Below, one piece after another: positions 34,959 to 42,768 of a DNA stretch of 55,324 nucleotides. The stretch lies in contig MKRX01000014.1 of assembly GCA_001898035.1 (NCBI GenBank), forward strand, positions 71,664 to 126,987, written 5' to 3'. This DNA is from Armatimonadetes bacterium 55-13. Lineage in GTDB: Bacteria > Armatimonadota > Fimbriimonadia > Fimbriimonadales > Fimbriimonadaceae. The stretch's first letter is position 1, and each line of letters starts with the position of its first letter. The position numbers were made by a program, and so were the translations under genes. The notes under the pieces are model-generated. The model did no database searches. It was not told the DNA's origin and saw only the letters and a program-made list of their open reading frames with translations.

Positions 34959-35223
34959 TCGGCGTCTTCTTGTCTCCGCAACCGCCGCACGGCTTAACCG
35001 TGACGGTTCTTGTGCCGCTCTTGGCGTTACTTAACGCCTTCTCACGCAGTTGTTCGCGCGACGTTTTGTCGGCGGCGTTTCGGTTGGCGTCCTTGACCCA
35101 TTGGTTTGCCCAATCGACCAGGGCCATCGTAAAGTCTTCGATGCGACACGAGCAGCCTTGAACGGTAATGTTCGTCGTTACCTGTTCCTCATCATCCTTG
35201 CCAATGCGAATCGTAATGCCCAT
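34948..35223 (-). CDS. Small Cys-containing phage tail-region protein
   Basis: A 91-residue protein, MGITIRIGKDDEEQ at the start, with CSC near residue 24 and CGGCG near residue 80. The four Cys could bind one zinc. A central amphipathic helix includes VDWANQWVKDANRN. It starts immediately after the 59-aa gene and overlaps the large tail-tip gene. Function unknown; it could be a chaperone or connector. Confidence 0.6.
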   Translation of the reverse strand: MGITIRIGKDDEEQVTTNITVQGCSCRIEDFTMALVDWANQWVKDANRNAADKTSREQLREKALSNAKSGTRTVTVKPCGGCGDKKTPNAQ

Positions 35224-35403
35224 TTATTCCCCCGTGTAGTTGCGCGTCGGTGTGCCCAAGGCATTCGGGTCGGTGACGATGAGTCGTGAGATGAGAACGG
35301 GCGTCTTGGCAACGAGTTTGTCGCCGCCTTTCTTTACAACCGCCTTCGACATCAGCTTTAGGCGGTGTTCGTTAATGATTTGCGAAAGACTCTTGTTCGT
35401 CAT
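35224..35403 (-). CDS. Small phage tail-region protein (59 aa)
   Basis: The minus strand from ATG at 35403 encodes 59 residues: MTNKSLSQIINEHRLKLMSK, then GGDKLVAKTPVLISRLIV and a TPTRNYTGE end. It is packed between the baseplate protein stop (35410) and the next ATG, which follows its TAA directly. Basic, with no known domain. The tight packing supports it as a real gene. Confidence 0.6.
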   Translation of the reverse strand: MTNKSLSQIINEHRLKLMSKAVVKKGGDKLVAKTPVLISRLIVTDPNALGTPTRNYTGE

Positions 35404-35409
35404 GCGTCC

Positions 35410-37626
35410 TTATTCCTCTGGTTCCTCTGGCTGAATGTCACTCTCGGCAATCCATTCGCCCGTGTATCTCGCCTTGTAAAGTGCATAGAAGTTGGCGTTC
35501 ACCTCATCGTCAGGGTCGAAGTCCTTGTTGATGTCGAACGACATACTCGTGATGCGAAACTTGCCCAACAACGCGATGTCAACAACGTCGCCGCGCCAAA
35601 TGGCAACGCCTTCGTCGTCAAACAAAACATAGCCCGACCACTCGGCGATACGCCGCTTTGGTGTCAGCCGCTTAAACAGGATTTCGGCGACCTTCTCGCC
35701 GATGTCGAGATTGGTAACCGAAGGGTCAACGAGACCGTACTTGCGCGGGATGCCTAACCAGTTATCAGGTCTCTCGGACGGCAACAACTCAGGGTCGAGA
35801 CTGTTGGCGTCTTCGTAGATAACGAAAATCGGTCGCCCCGTGCGCGGTTCTTCGCCCGTGACGTTGATAACGTTTGCCTCGGGTTCAAGATAATGTTCCT
35901 TGTATGTCGAGACCGTGTAAAGATGCTTCTTCTTAAACGCGTCTTCTTCGGTCATGCCGAGAACGTCGATAAGGTGCGTCTTCGCCTCGGGGATGGTTTG
36001 GAACAGTTGAACCTTTGACGCTTGTTCGTTGTCGTTCTCGACAACGACGAACTGTACGTAGCCGTTGTTGGTCGGTCGCCAACCGAACGTGTACGTGCCA
36101 GCGTAGTCGTTAATGAGTTTCGCAACCCAATCGCCAATGGTGTCGCCGACCTGAACAGCGACGCCCCATTTGCCCTCAGCGCCCTTCGGCGAAATGGGCA
36201 ACTCGTAGTCGTCGAACGTCGGAATCTCCGACCAGTCGAGATGACTGAAACCAGCGATGGAAATTAGAAACTCAATGGCGTCATCGAGACGCAAACCATC
36301 GAGAGGGATGATGTCACTGAACGTGTAGGCGTCGAACGACGAATACCAGTCTTTTGCGTTGATGGTAACGGTCGTCGCCTCATCGGTTGAGTGCAGCTCC
36401 CATTCAGGTGCCTCGGTGCGGCCCCTGAAAACGTCAACGGGTTCGATGCCTTCTTGTTCCCAAGTCAGCGCCAACGGGCGGTTGGTTTGGTTTGCGACCT
36501 CGACAACAGGCACCTCGTACGCGTTGATGAAGGTGAAGGAGAGTGACGCCGCCTTGCCCGACTGGTCAACGCTGACGCTGACCTGTCGCACGTAGTCAAG
36601 GATTTCTTCTCTCTCGGCGTCGTCGGTCTCGGTGAACTCTGGCAAGTAGCCGCCCGCCCACCAATGGAAGTAGGGCGACGACGTGCCGTCACCGCTCATG
36701 TCAACGCGAAGGCGGCAAGTGTCGGCGGTGCCGTTGGCGGCGAAGGTCGTACCAATCGAGTCGGCGACCACCAGGCGCGGCGTCGTCACGGTGCCGCCGT
36801 TCGCTTCGCTTACATAAGAGTCGTCATACGTTTGCGTCGCGACTGGTGCGTTGCGAAACACCATGAGGCGCGACAACAAGTAACCCGAACTCTTGAACCC
36901 GCACTTGGCGACTTGGAACCGCCCCTTGCCGTTCGGGAAGTTGATACTTACCGCGCCCGTGGTAATCGCGGTGTCATCCTCAAGTTCGACAAACGAATGA
37001 GTGAAACCCGCGCCCTGGTTGGAGTGAACAAGAAGTTCCTTCTTGTTGTAAGGGATAATGATTAGGTCAACGGTGCTGTTCGCCTGTTGCTTCTCGTTGT
37101 CCTTAACGCGACCCGCAATCGAATAGTCTTCTTTGAACTTGCCGTTCTTCCAAACCTCGACGCGGCTGTTTGAGAAGATGCGAAGTTGAACGCCGTTCGT
37201 CCATGAGAGGCGCACGTTCTCGAATACATCGTTCCCGCTGTTGTAGGTGAAGAACGAGAAGAACAGCGGTTGATTATCGGCGAGTGCGGGCGTGGTAAGC
37301 GTCTCACCGCTTATGTCGCCCTTACTGTCAAGGTACACGTCACCGACCGACAAGTTGTCGGTGTTCTCCCAATTGCTACCCGCGCCGAGACTTGACTTGT
37401 TGTACTTGGCATAACCGCCCGTATGCGTGTAATGCCATTCGTCGGTTATTGGCAACGGCTTCAACATGCCGATGCGGTTGTAAGGGTCAACCCACACATC
37501 AGAAGATGTCAACGGGTCATCGGTCGATGAGACCTCGCATGGTCGCCAATCGTGCCCCGTGATTGTCAACCACATCAAGTCGCGCTTAATGCGCGGCTCA
37601 TTACCGTCGATGAATAGTTTGAACAT
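35410..37626 (-). CDS. Tail hub/baseplate protein with an N-terminal lectin-like domain
   Basis: A 738-residue protein. The N-terminal 260 residues look like a concanavalin/laminin-G-like beta-sandwich (FFSFFTYNSGNDVFENVRLSWTNGVQLRIFSN). The C-terminal half, with VSVSVDQSGKAASLSFTFINAYEVPV, NDYAGTYTFGWRPTNNGYVQFVVVE and GDVVDIALLGKFRITSMSFDIN, resembles phage tail hub or gpD/gp27-like proteins. It is the first tail-tip gene after the tape measure. TAAGTT precedes the ATG by 6 nt and overlaps a perfect hairpin (37635-37659). Confidence 0.6.
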   Translation of the reverse strand: MFKLFIDGNEPRIKRDLMWLTITGHDWRPCEVSSTDDPLTSSDVWVDPYNRIGMLKPLPITDEWHYTHTGGYAKYNKSSLGAGSNWENTDNLSVGDVYLDSKGDISGETLTTPALADNQPLFFSFFTYNSGNDVFENVRLSWTNGVQLRIFSNSRVEVWKNGKFKEDYSIAGRVKDNEKQQANSTVDLIIIPYNKKELLVHSNQGAGFTHSFVELEDDTAITTGAVSINFPNGKGRFQVAKCGFKSSGYLLSRLMVFRNAPVATQTYDDSYVSEANGGTVTTPRLVVADSIGTTFAANGTADTCRLRVDMSGDGTSSPYFHWWAGGYLPEFTETDDAEREEILDYVRQVSVSVDQSGKAASLSFTFINAYEVPVVEVANQTNRPLALTWEQEGIEPVDVFRGRTEAPEWELHSTDEATTVTINAKDWYSSFDAYTFSDIIPLDGLRLDDAIEFLISIAGFSHLDWSEIPTFDDYELPISPKGAEGKWGVAVQVGDTIGDWVAKLINDYAGTYTFGWRPTNNGYVQFVVVENDNEQASKVQLFQTIPEAKTHLIDVLGMTEEDAFKKKHLYTVSTYKEHYLEPEANVINVTGEEPRTGRPIFVIYEDANSLDPELLPSERPDNWLGIPRKYGLVDPSVTNLDIGEKVAEILFKRLTPKRRIAEWSGYVLFDDEGVAIWRGDVVDIALLGKFRITSMSFDINKDFDPDDEVNANFYALYKARYTGEWIAESDIQPEEPEE

Positions 37627-37632
37627 CGACGG

Positions 37633-37659
37633 AACTTAGGGCGCGACGTGCGCCCTAAG
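37633..37659 (-). promoter_or_regulatory. Late-promoter block overlapping a hairpin
   Basis: CCCTAAGTT on the minus strand (TAAGTT at 37633-37638), 6 nt before the ATG at 37626. CTTAGGGCGC (37635-37644) and GCGCCCTAAG (37650-37659) are a perfect 10-bp inverted repeat that may terminate the tape-measure transcript. Confidence 0.45.
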
Positions 37660-37671
37660 AACAGGCGGGCA

Positions 37672-39327
37672 TTAGAACTGGTTGCCGCGCCGAAGTTCCA
37701 TAAGAACTCTCATAACGATGTCTTCGATTGCCTCGTTGAGTTTCCGACCGCCCGCCTCGACCTTCACGGTCTTGTTCTTCATGGCGTTCATCTCAACGGG
37801 CGTGACGCCCAGCTTGCCCAAGTCACCGCCGCCGAGTACGTATCGTTGCAACGCCTCGCGTGATTCCTTGGTGTGTTGCGCGGTCTCAAAGGTGTTCTTC
37901 TCGATGCGCTCCATAACGGTCTCGCCGCGCAACGAGTCTTTGACCTTCGGCGCATCGACCTTGGTCTTCTTCGACTTCGATTGCCAAGACTGAAAGTCGC
38001 CGAACGCGTTGGTCGCATCGTTGCCGAAGAAGGCACCGCCGCCCATCAAGTTGCCAATGCCCGCCATGAACGTCGTCATGGCGTCCGACTGGTCTTGTAT
38101 GGCCTTGCCTACGTCAGCGAAGAACCCGCCGCCCAACCAGTCAGGCAGGTTGACGAGAAGACGCATGATGTTACCGAGAATGAAGTTCGTAATCTTGACG
38201 GCAAGGTTCAACACGCCGCCGACTATCGCGGCGGCGAGTAGTACGCCCTTGACGAACCACTTGCCCGCGCGAACGACGTAATCGACAATGTGCGGCACTC
38301 TCTCGATGAAGGCGGCAACGTCGCCAAGGAAGTTGTCAAGCATGCCGCCCGCGTCGGCTTCGCCGAACACCTTTAGAAGTGCCTGACCAACTCGGTCGAT
38401 TGGCCCGCCGTCACTCGCAAGGTACGTCATGAACGACTGTATCTTGTCCATGAACGGCGCGAGTACGGGCGCGACCATCTCGCCAATCTTAATGAACAAC
38501 GAGTTGAACGAGTCGCCAAGGTTTCCAAGACTGGCAGTGACAGAACCCGCCGCCGTCTCGGTAACGCCCGCAAGTTTGATGTTGATGGTCTTTACAACGG
38601 CGTCCATAATCGCCGCCGAGTCGCCAACCATCGACTCATCGAGACCACCGATTTCCTTTAGGTCTTTGAGTGCGATTACAAACCGACCAAGAGTCTCGCG
38701 CAGCTCGCCGAGTTGTGCGCCGCCCTTAATCCGCATGAACATGTCGGCGACCGCATCCATGTCGGCGGTCGAGAAGTTACCAGGCACGGTCGCAAGTCTT
38801 TCGAACGTCGGCAACAACTTCTCAACGTCTTCGCCCATCATCAGCAGCTTCGTAACGCCCGCCGCCAACGCTTCATATTGAAAGTTCGATGTCAACATGA
38901 AGTTGCGAATGTATTTCTCCATTTGCATCGCGGCCTTCATGCCGCCGTCGAGAAACGCACTCCACTTGCGAATGTTGGTGTCAACCACCGCGAACGATTC
39001 GAGACCCTTAAACGCTAACGCGCCCGCCGCCGCTGTTGCACTTACCAACAACGTGCCGTATGCCGCCGCCGCCGCCAAGACAACGGTTACAACGCTACCG
39101 ATTGCACCGACAACGCCCATTGCGGTGCCGCCAAGGGCGGTAAGACCGCCGCCGAGACGACCGACGATGCCCATGAGACCAGCGCCGCCGCCGCCCATAG
39201 CGCCGCCCGCCTTAGTTGCGGCGGCACCCATATTGTTCGTGGCACTTGTAACGTTCTTCGCCTTCGCCGAATAACGGTCGTCAAGGGTGTAACGCGTAAT
39301 GACCTCATCAACGGTAACAGCAGACAT
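37672..39327 (-). CDS. Tail tape measure protein
   Basis: A 551-residue protein starting MSAVTVDEVITRYTLDDRYS with an Ala/Gly-rich region and several strongly hydrophobic segments (VVGAIGSVVTVVLAAAAAYGTLL, WFVKGVLLAAAIVGGVLNLAV). Long helices follow, typical of tape measure proteins. It lies directly after the tail chaperones, as expected. At about 0.15 nm per residue, its size would predict a short tail of roughly 80 nm. Its own TACGTT block precedes the start by 8 nt. Confidence 0.85.
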   Translation of the reverse strand: MSAVTVDEVITRYTLDDRYSAKAKNVTSATNNMGAAATKAGGAMGGGGAGLMGIVGRLGGGLTALGGTAMGVVGAIGSVVTVVLAAAAAYGTLLVSATAAAGALAFKGLESFAVVDTNIRKWSAFLDGGMKAAMQMEKYIRNFMLTSNFQYEALAAGVTKLLMMGEDVEKLLPTFERLATVPGNFSTADMDAVADMFMRIKGGAQLGELRETLGRFVIALKDLKEIGGLDESMVGDSAAIMDAVVKTINIKLAGVTETAAGSVTASLGNLGDSFNSLFIKIGEMVAPVLAPFMDKIQSFMTYLASDGGPIDRVGQALLKVFGEADAGGMLDNFLGDVAAFIERVPHIVDYVVRAGKWFVKGVLLAAAIVGGVLNLAVKITNFILGNIMRLLVNLPDWLGGGFFADVGKAIQDQSDAMTTFMAGIGNLMGGGAFFGNDATNAFGDFQSWQSKSKKTKVDAPKVKDSLRGETVMERIEKNTFETAQHTKESREALQRYVLGGGDLGKLGVTPVEMNAMKNKTVKVEAGGRKLNEAIEDIVMRVLMELRRGNQF

Positions 39328-39335
39328 ATCGCGCT

Positions 39336-39341
39336 AACGTA
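39336..39341 (-). promoter_or_regulatory. Late-promoter block before the tape measure gene
   Basis: GCCTACGTT on the minus strand, 8 nt before the ATG at 39327. The (TGAGACAT)2 inverted repeat lies about 50 bp upstream. Confidence 0.5.
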
Positions 39342-39349
39342 GGCGATGA

Positions 39350-39385
39350 GGCAACAAGAAGGGCGACCGAGAATGTCGGTCGCCC
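39350..39385 (-). terminator. Intrinsic terminator after the tail chaperones
   Basis: GGGCGACCGA (39361-39370) and TCGGTCGCCC (39376-39385) form a perfect 10-bp stem, followed on the minus strand by TTCTTGTT. Confidence 0.75.
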
Positions 39386-39391
39386 CAGATG

Positions 39392-39432
39392 ATGAGACAT
39401 TGAGACATCGCGTGAATGTCTCAATGTCTCAT
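39392..39432. repeat. Inverted pair of (TGAGACAT)2 sites
   Basis: ATGAGACATTGAGACAT (39392-39408) is followed after 7 nt by its exact reverse complement (39416-39432). Each arm holds a tandem TGAGACAT octamer. Related single sites lie at 48947-48962, 50797-50812 and 55173-55189. Confidence 0.85.
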
Positions 39433-39435
39433 GTC

Positions 39436-39609
39436 TTATAGGCAATCAAACGGATTGGTGCCCATGTCGCCGCCACCCTCGGCGTTTCCGTTCTTCCGTT
39501 CCATCTCAACGAGATATAGCGGTATCCAATCGCGCTCGATTAGTTTGAGTTGCCGCGCGGTGAGTTCGTCAGGATGTTTGCGGTAAACCCAACGGCTGAC
39601 GAGTAGCAT
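39436..39609 (-). CDS. Second tail assembly chaperone ORF (GT-like)
   Basis: An overlapping reading frame of 57 residues from ATG at 39609 (MLLVSRWVYRKHPDELTARQ...) that ends at 39436. Its ATG overlaps the stop of the first chaperone ORF (TAATG). The same frame also stays open upstream of that ATG in the -1 frame of the first ORF, so a -1 frameshift fusion is possible, as in lambda G-GT. A GGGGGAA run at about 39645 is a candidate slip site but is not a canonical heptamer. The position between major tail protein and tape measure is diagnostic. Confidence 0.6.
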   Translation of the reverse strand: MLLVSRWVYRKHPDELTARQLKLIERDWIPLYLVEMERKNGNAEGGGDMGTNPFDCL

Positions 39610-40040
39610 TAACTGCCAGTATTCGTCAGCCCTGAGTCTTCCCCCTGAGTTTCGAGATGTTCCTTAACGGCGCGTTCCGTGTACTGGTTCTGTCGAATCT
39701 GCAACTCGGTCATGATGAGTTCGACAAGCCAACCCGCCTTTGTCGCCAGCTTGAGAAGGTCAGCTTGTGACCACTTCGGCGACTTTAGCGAATAGTGAAT
39801 GAAATAGACGTGACGCAAGGTCTCGTCATCCATCTTCTTATACGGCGCGTACTCTTTCGTCGCGACCGCCTTGCCTACTCCCCTAACCATCTTCGAGAAC
39901 CCCTCGGCGCGACGCTTGAGAGATTGCAACTCGGAGTAATCCGAGAGAGTGCGAAACTCAAGTTTCTCGCCTTGCGGCAACGTGACCTCAAAGGTCTCAG
40001 AAGACGGCCCGTAACTGTCAATAAGTGACTGAATATCCAA
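39609..40040 (-). CDS. Tail assembly chaperone (G-like)
   Basis: A 143-residue, mostly helical protein: GEKLEFRTLSDYSELQSLKRRAEGF, DDETLRHVYFIHYSLKSP and WLVELIMTELQIRQNQY. Its size, helical content, TTG start and place directly before the tape measure fit the first tail chaperone of long-tailed phages. The C-terminal 15 residues (QGEDSGLTNTGS region) overlap in sequence with the open -1 frame leading to the second chaperone. Confidence 0.65.
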   Translation of the reverse strand: MDIQSLIDSYGPSSETFEVTLPQGEKLEFRTLSDYSELQSLKRRAEGFSKMVRGVGKAVATKEYAPYKKMDDETLRHVYFIHYSLKSPKWSQADLLKLATKAGWLVELIMTELQIRQNQYTERAVKEHLETQGEDSGLTNTGS

Positions 40041-40055
40041 GGTGTTTCAGTCCCC

Positions 40056-40457
40056 TTATGCGCCCGCGTCAGACGGCACCAATGGCCCGTGTCCGACAAG
40101 CTGAATCTTGACCTTCTGTGCGCCCTGTCGGTTAAGCGTATGCCCGACCGACTTAATCACGGCTTCGCCGTCGTACTTCTGACCATCGGCGGCACTTGTG
40201 ACAACAACCGTAATCATTCGGTCGTCGGTCGCGGCCTTCAACATCAGCAAGGGAAAGTCGTTAATGAATGCGTCGGCGTCGAGAGACCAGGACGCGCCAA
40301 CTGGTACGTCATAGTTCCAACCGTCTCGCACCGCTCCGACGTTCTCGGTTGCAATCTCGATGTTAATGGTTGCGCCCTCGATGACACCGATGTAATCGGT
40401 CGCGTCGAGAGTGAACAGCGTAACATCAGCGCCTACTTTTCTAACAATGTTTGGCAT
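40056..40457 (-). CDS. Major tail (tube) protein
   Basis: A 133-residue beta-rich protein beginning MPNIVRKVGADVTLFTLDATDYIGVIEGATINIEIATEN. WSLDADAFINDFPLLML, a central segment, and GEAVIKSVGHTLNRQGAQKVKIQLVGHGPLV are typical of short tube proteins. ATG at 40457 is preferred to an upstream extension because a late-promoter block and a structured leader lie upstream. Its own promoter and leader hairpin agree with an abundant product. Confidence 0.7.
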   Translation of the reverse strand: MPNIVRKVGADVTLFTLDATDYIGVIEGATINIEIATENVGAVRDGWNYDVPVGASWSLDADAFINDFPLLMLKAATDDRMITVVVTSAADGQKYDGEAVIKSVGHTLNRQGAQKVKIQLVGHGPLVPSDAGA

Positions 40458-40465
40458 AGTTCCTC

Positions 40466-40505
40466 GTTCCTGACACCCGCAATGCGGGCAACTCGCGGGA
40501 ACATA
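40466..40505 (-). promoter_or_regulatory. Late-promoter block and leader hairpin of the major tail gene
   Basis: GCCTATGTTCCCGCG on the minus strand (TATGTT at 40500-40505). The leader contains CCCGC (40476-40480) paired with GCGGG (40484-40488), and outer GTTCC/GGAAC arms (40466-40470, 40498-40502). Confidence 0.45.
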
Positions 40506-40513
40506 GGCAAGGG

Positions 40514-41014
40514 TCAAACAGACTTGTGCAACGCGCGTAGTTTCTTAATCAGTTGGCGGTTGTGTTTGCGCCATGACTGTTTGAGAACACGCCACAACGG
40601 GCGCGTGACCATTTTGGAAGTGCCACCAGGCGACAACACGTATTTCGAGTAAGGCGCACGGTTGCGCATGTCCCAACGCTGACCGAAACCGCGTCTCGGC
40701 GTTCGCCTGATAATCCACGAACGGCGCAACAAACCCGACTGAACGTTAATCGGCAGCGTCGGCAACTTGCCCCGCTGACGCGCCCAAGTCGTGCGCCTGG
40801 TCTTGAGGTTGGACTTACTACCCATGCGGCGACCGAACGGGTGCCCCATGCGGCGCAACGTGCGGGTCGAGACGCGACCAGAAGAAAGGTCTTGCGCCTC
40901 TCGGTTCAGGTCTTCGACCATATCGGTATGGAGGCGTTGCGCCCTTACCGCAATCTTCTTCGCGCGGGCGTCCTGGTGACGTGCAAGCGCCTTGAACGAC
41001 GTGAACTTTGCCAA
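40514..41014 (-). CDS. Basic minor tail / tail completion protein
   Basis: A 166-residue very basic protein (LKTRRTTWARQRGKLP, RSWIIRRTPRRGFGQRW, HNRQLIKKLRALHKS). The order of segments, with NVQSGLLRRSW and APYSKYVLSPGG, resembles HK97-gp10 or Mu virion morphogenesis-like proteins (stubs near the head-tail joint). The TTG start at 41014 has GAGGTG upstream. It sits between the tail terminator candidate and the major tail protein. Confidence 0.55.
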   Translation of the reverse strand: MAKFTSFKALARHQDARAKKIAVRAQRLHTDMVEDLNREAQDLSSGRVSTRTLRRMGHPFGRRMGSKSNLKTRRTTWARQRGKLPTLPINVQSGLLRRSWIIRRTPRRGFGQRWDMRNRAPYSKYVLSPGGTSKMVTRPLWRVLKQSWRKHNRQLIKKLRALHKSV

Positions 41015-41017
41015 CGC

Positions 41018-41446
41018 TTACACCTCGACCAGCTTGCCGAGTACCCAGAACTGCAACTCAACCGTGAACTCGTATGAATCCTGTTGCGGTTCGTCACTCT
41101 CTGACAGGTCGATGTTCGTGACAACGACCATCGACGCGGCGTCGGCGTACGGTCGCGCCTCAGACATCACGGTTGCAATCAGTGCCTTCGCGTCGGTGAG
41201 TTTTTGCAGCTCGGGAGTTGTGTCTTCGGCAATCTTGCGAACCACCGTGACGGCAACGTTCATCGTGCATTCGTACACGCCACCAAGTGCGTTCTCGGCG
41301 ATGTCGGAGTAACCGACAATCACCACCGCGTAAGGTGCGGCGACATCATCACGCATGCCGCCAATCACGATGTCGTTAAGGTCGCCAAACGTGGTCGAGA
41401 TGTTCTCGGTCACTTTGTCGATAACGTCAAGGCATGCGTCAAGCAT
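41018..41446 (-). CDS. Probable tail terminator protein
   Basis: A 142-residue alpha/beta protein: VIGGMRDDVAAPYAVVIVGYSDIAEN, VYECTMNVAVTVVRKIAED and a C-terminal YEFTVELQFWVLGKLVEV. Alternating strands and position after head-closure genes fit tail terminator proteins, which cap the tail tube. Assignment rests on synteny more than sequence. Confidence 0.5.
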   Translation of the reverse strand: MLDACLDVIDKVTENISTTFGDLNDIVIGGMRDDVAAPYAVVIVGYSDIAENALGGVYECTMNVAVTVVRKIAEDTTPELQKLTDAKALIATVMSEARPYADAASMVVVTNIDLSESDEPQQDSYEFTVELQFWVLGKLVEV

Positions 41447-41782
41447 TTATTCGTCACCATCCTTGTCGGCGATGGTCACAATCGCGTAGTCGATACCTAC
41501 GCCGCGCCACACCCTAACGGGCGCGGAAACGACGTATTCTTGACTCTCATACGTGATGCGGTCGCCGACCTTCATGCCCTCGCCGTTAGCGACCGAGAGG
41601 TACACGTTATGCGGTCGATTCATCACGACGCCCGTAACGGCGAACACGGCGGTCGGGTTGGTCGGCTGTACCATTGCTTTCATCTCAACGGCGTCGCCAT
41701 AACTCGGCGTCTTCTTCACCTTGTTCGCACCCTGGTTGGCAACCTTGGGTTCGTGCGTGATGGTGTGCGGCATTGGAAACAT
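41447..41782 (-). CDS. Probable head closure (stopper) protein
   Basis: A 111-residue beta-rich protein with VEMKAMVQPTNPTAVFAVTGVVMNRPHNVYLSVANG, DRITYESQEYVVSAPVRVW and VTIADKDGDE. The barrel-like pattern and position fit SPP1-type head closure proteins. Its ATG overlaps the stop of the connector gene (TAATG). Confidence 0.5.
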   Translation of the reverse strand: MFPMPHTITHEPKVANQGANKVKKTPSYGDAVEMKAMVQPTNPTAVFAVTGVVMNRPHNVYLSVANGEGMKVGDRITYESQEYVVSAPVRVWRGVGIDYAIVTIADKDGDE

Positions 41783-42369
41783 TAGAAGAACCTCATGCGG
41801 CGGTATCGCTTAACCGTCGCGTCGTACTCATCGCGCCACAACTGGTGTTGCGATGTCGAATACTTGTAACTAACTTCGCCAACGCGAACGTCTGAAACGG
41901 CACCCGTCAGTTGTTGGTTGCCTTGCGTCGCGTATTTCGCGCCCTCGGCATACAGTGCAAGCAACACGTCACCAGGGAGTTCATCGACGACGCCCCGACG
42001 CCCGTTGACAACAACCGAGTTGACTGGTTGTCTGTCAAGGTTCAGCATCGAGTACGCGCCCTGTTCTTTGTTGGCGGTGAATCGTGGTGAACTCGTTGAG
42101 TTCTCGACCAACTCGACACCATCGACCGTCAACGAATCAATCTCGATGAATAGTGTTGGCAAGGTGAACGACTTGGTGTTGCCTCTCGGCACGTACGAAT
42201 ACTCATCGGCGTCTTCATCAGCCAAGAACGGCGCATTGGTGTCTTTCTCCCAACGCGCGGCGGCGGCAATCATCGCGGCGTCGTAAATGGCGTAATCGAC
42301 GGGCAACGAATCAATCGCGCCGAGACCATACATGTACTTCGCGAGTTCTTCGCCTGTCGGGTACGGCAT
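41782..42369 (-). CDS. Head-tail connector protein (gp6/gp15-like)
   Basis: A 195-residue protein. MPYPTGEELAKYMYGLG at the start, YAIYDAAMIAAAARWEKDTNAPF, then beta text (FIEIDSLTVDGVELVEN) and helices near the end. This resembles phage head-tail connector proteins that bind below the portal. It is flanked by the 102-aa gene and the stopper candidate with TAATG overlaps. Confidence 0.55.
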   Translation of the reverse strand: MPYPTGEELAKYMYGLGAIDSLPVDYAIYDAAMIAAAARWEKDTNAPFLADEDADEYSYVPRGNTKSFTLPTLFIEIDSLTVDGVELVENSTSSPRFTANKEQGAYSMLNLDRQPVNSVVVNGRRGVVDELPGDVLLALYAEGAKYATQGNQQLTGAVSDVRVGEVSYKYSTSQHQLWRDEYDATVKRYRRMRFF

Positions 42370-42677
42370 TACTTGTTCCCCTTCGCCTTGGCGACGCGCT
42401 TGTTCTCAGTCGGCTTGTCAACGCGCTTCTCGGTCAGGTCGGTAATGCCGACATCGCCGTTAACCTCTTGCGTGTCAAGGACATCGACCGACTCGACATC
42501 GGGCGTCGCGACTTCTTCGGCGGCGAGTTTGGCAAGGTACTTCTCGACGTGCCACATGTAGTCGTGCGGAATCGGCGAACCCTCGCGCACAACAAGCGAA
42601 GTGCAATCGGGATGTCGCAACGGCACCAACTCGCCAGTCTTGGTCTTGCCGATGGTAATGGGCGATAACTTTTCCAT
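42369..42677 (-). CDS. Phage head-tail region protein of unknown function (102 aa)
   Basis: A 102-residue protein: an N-terminal beta segment (MEKLSPITIGKTKTGELVPL), HPDCTSLVV, WHVEKYLAKLA, then a low-complexity acidic and Lys-rich tail (NKRVAKAKGNK). No family recognised. It begins a transcription unit with the TATGTTCGGGCG block 8 nt before the ATG and leads into the connector genes. Confidence 0.6.
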   Translation of the reverse strand: MEKLSPITIGKTKTGELVPLRHPDCTSLVVREGSPIPHDYMWHVEKYLAKLAAEEVATPDVESVDVLDTQEVNGDVGITDLTEKRVDKPTENKRVAKAKGNK

Positions 42678-42685
42678 GTCGCCCG

Positions 42686-42691
42686 AACATA
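42686..42691 (-). promoter_or_regulatory. Late-promoter block before the connector unit
   Basis: TCCTATGTTCGGGCG on the minus strand; TATGTT is 8 nt before the ATG at 42677. Confidence 0.5.
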
Positions 42692-42699
42692 GGAACGCA

Positions 42700-42738
42700 A
42701 CACATGAAAGAGAAAGGGCGACCCGTATGAGTCGCCCT
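42700..42738 (-). terminator. Intrinsic terminator after the capsid gene
   Basis: AGGGCGAC (42715-42722) pairs with GTCGCCCT (42731-42738), followed on the minus strand by TTCTCTTTC. Confidence 0.75.
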
Positions 42739-42768
42739 CTCCCCTTATCTACTGAATGTCGTTATTGA

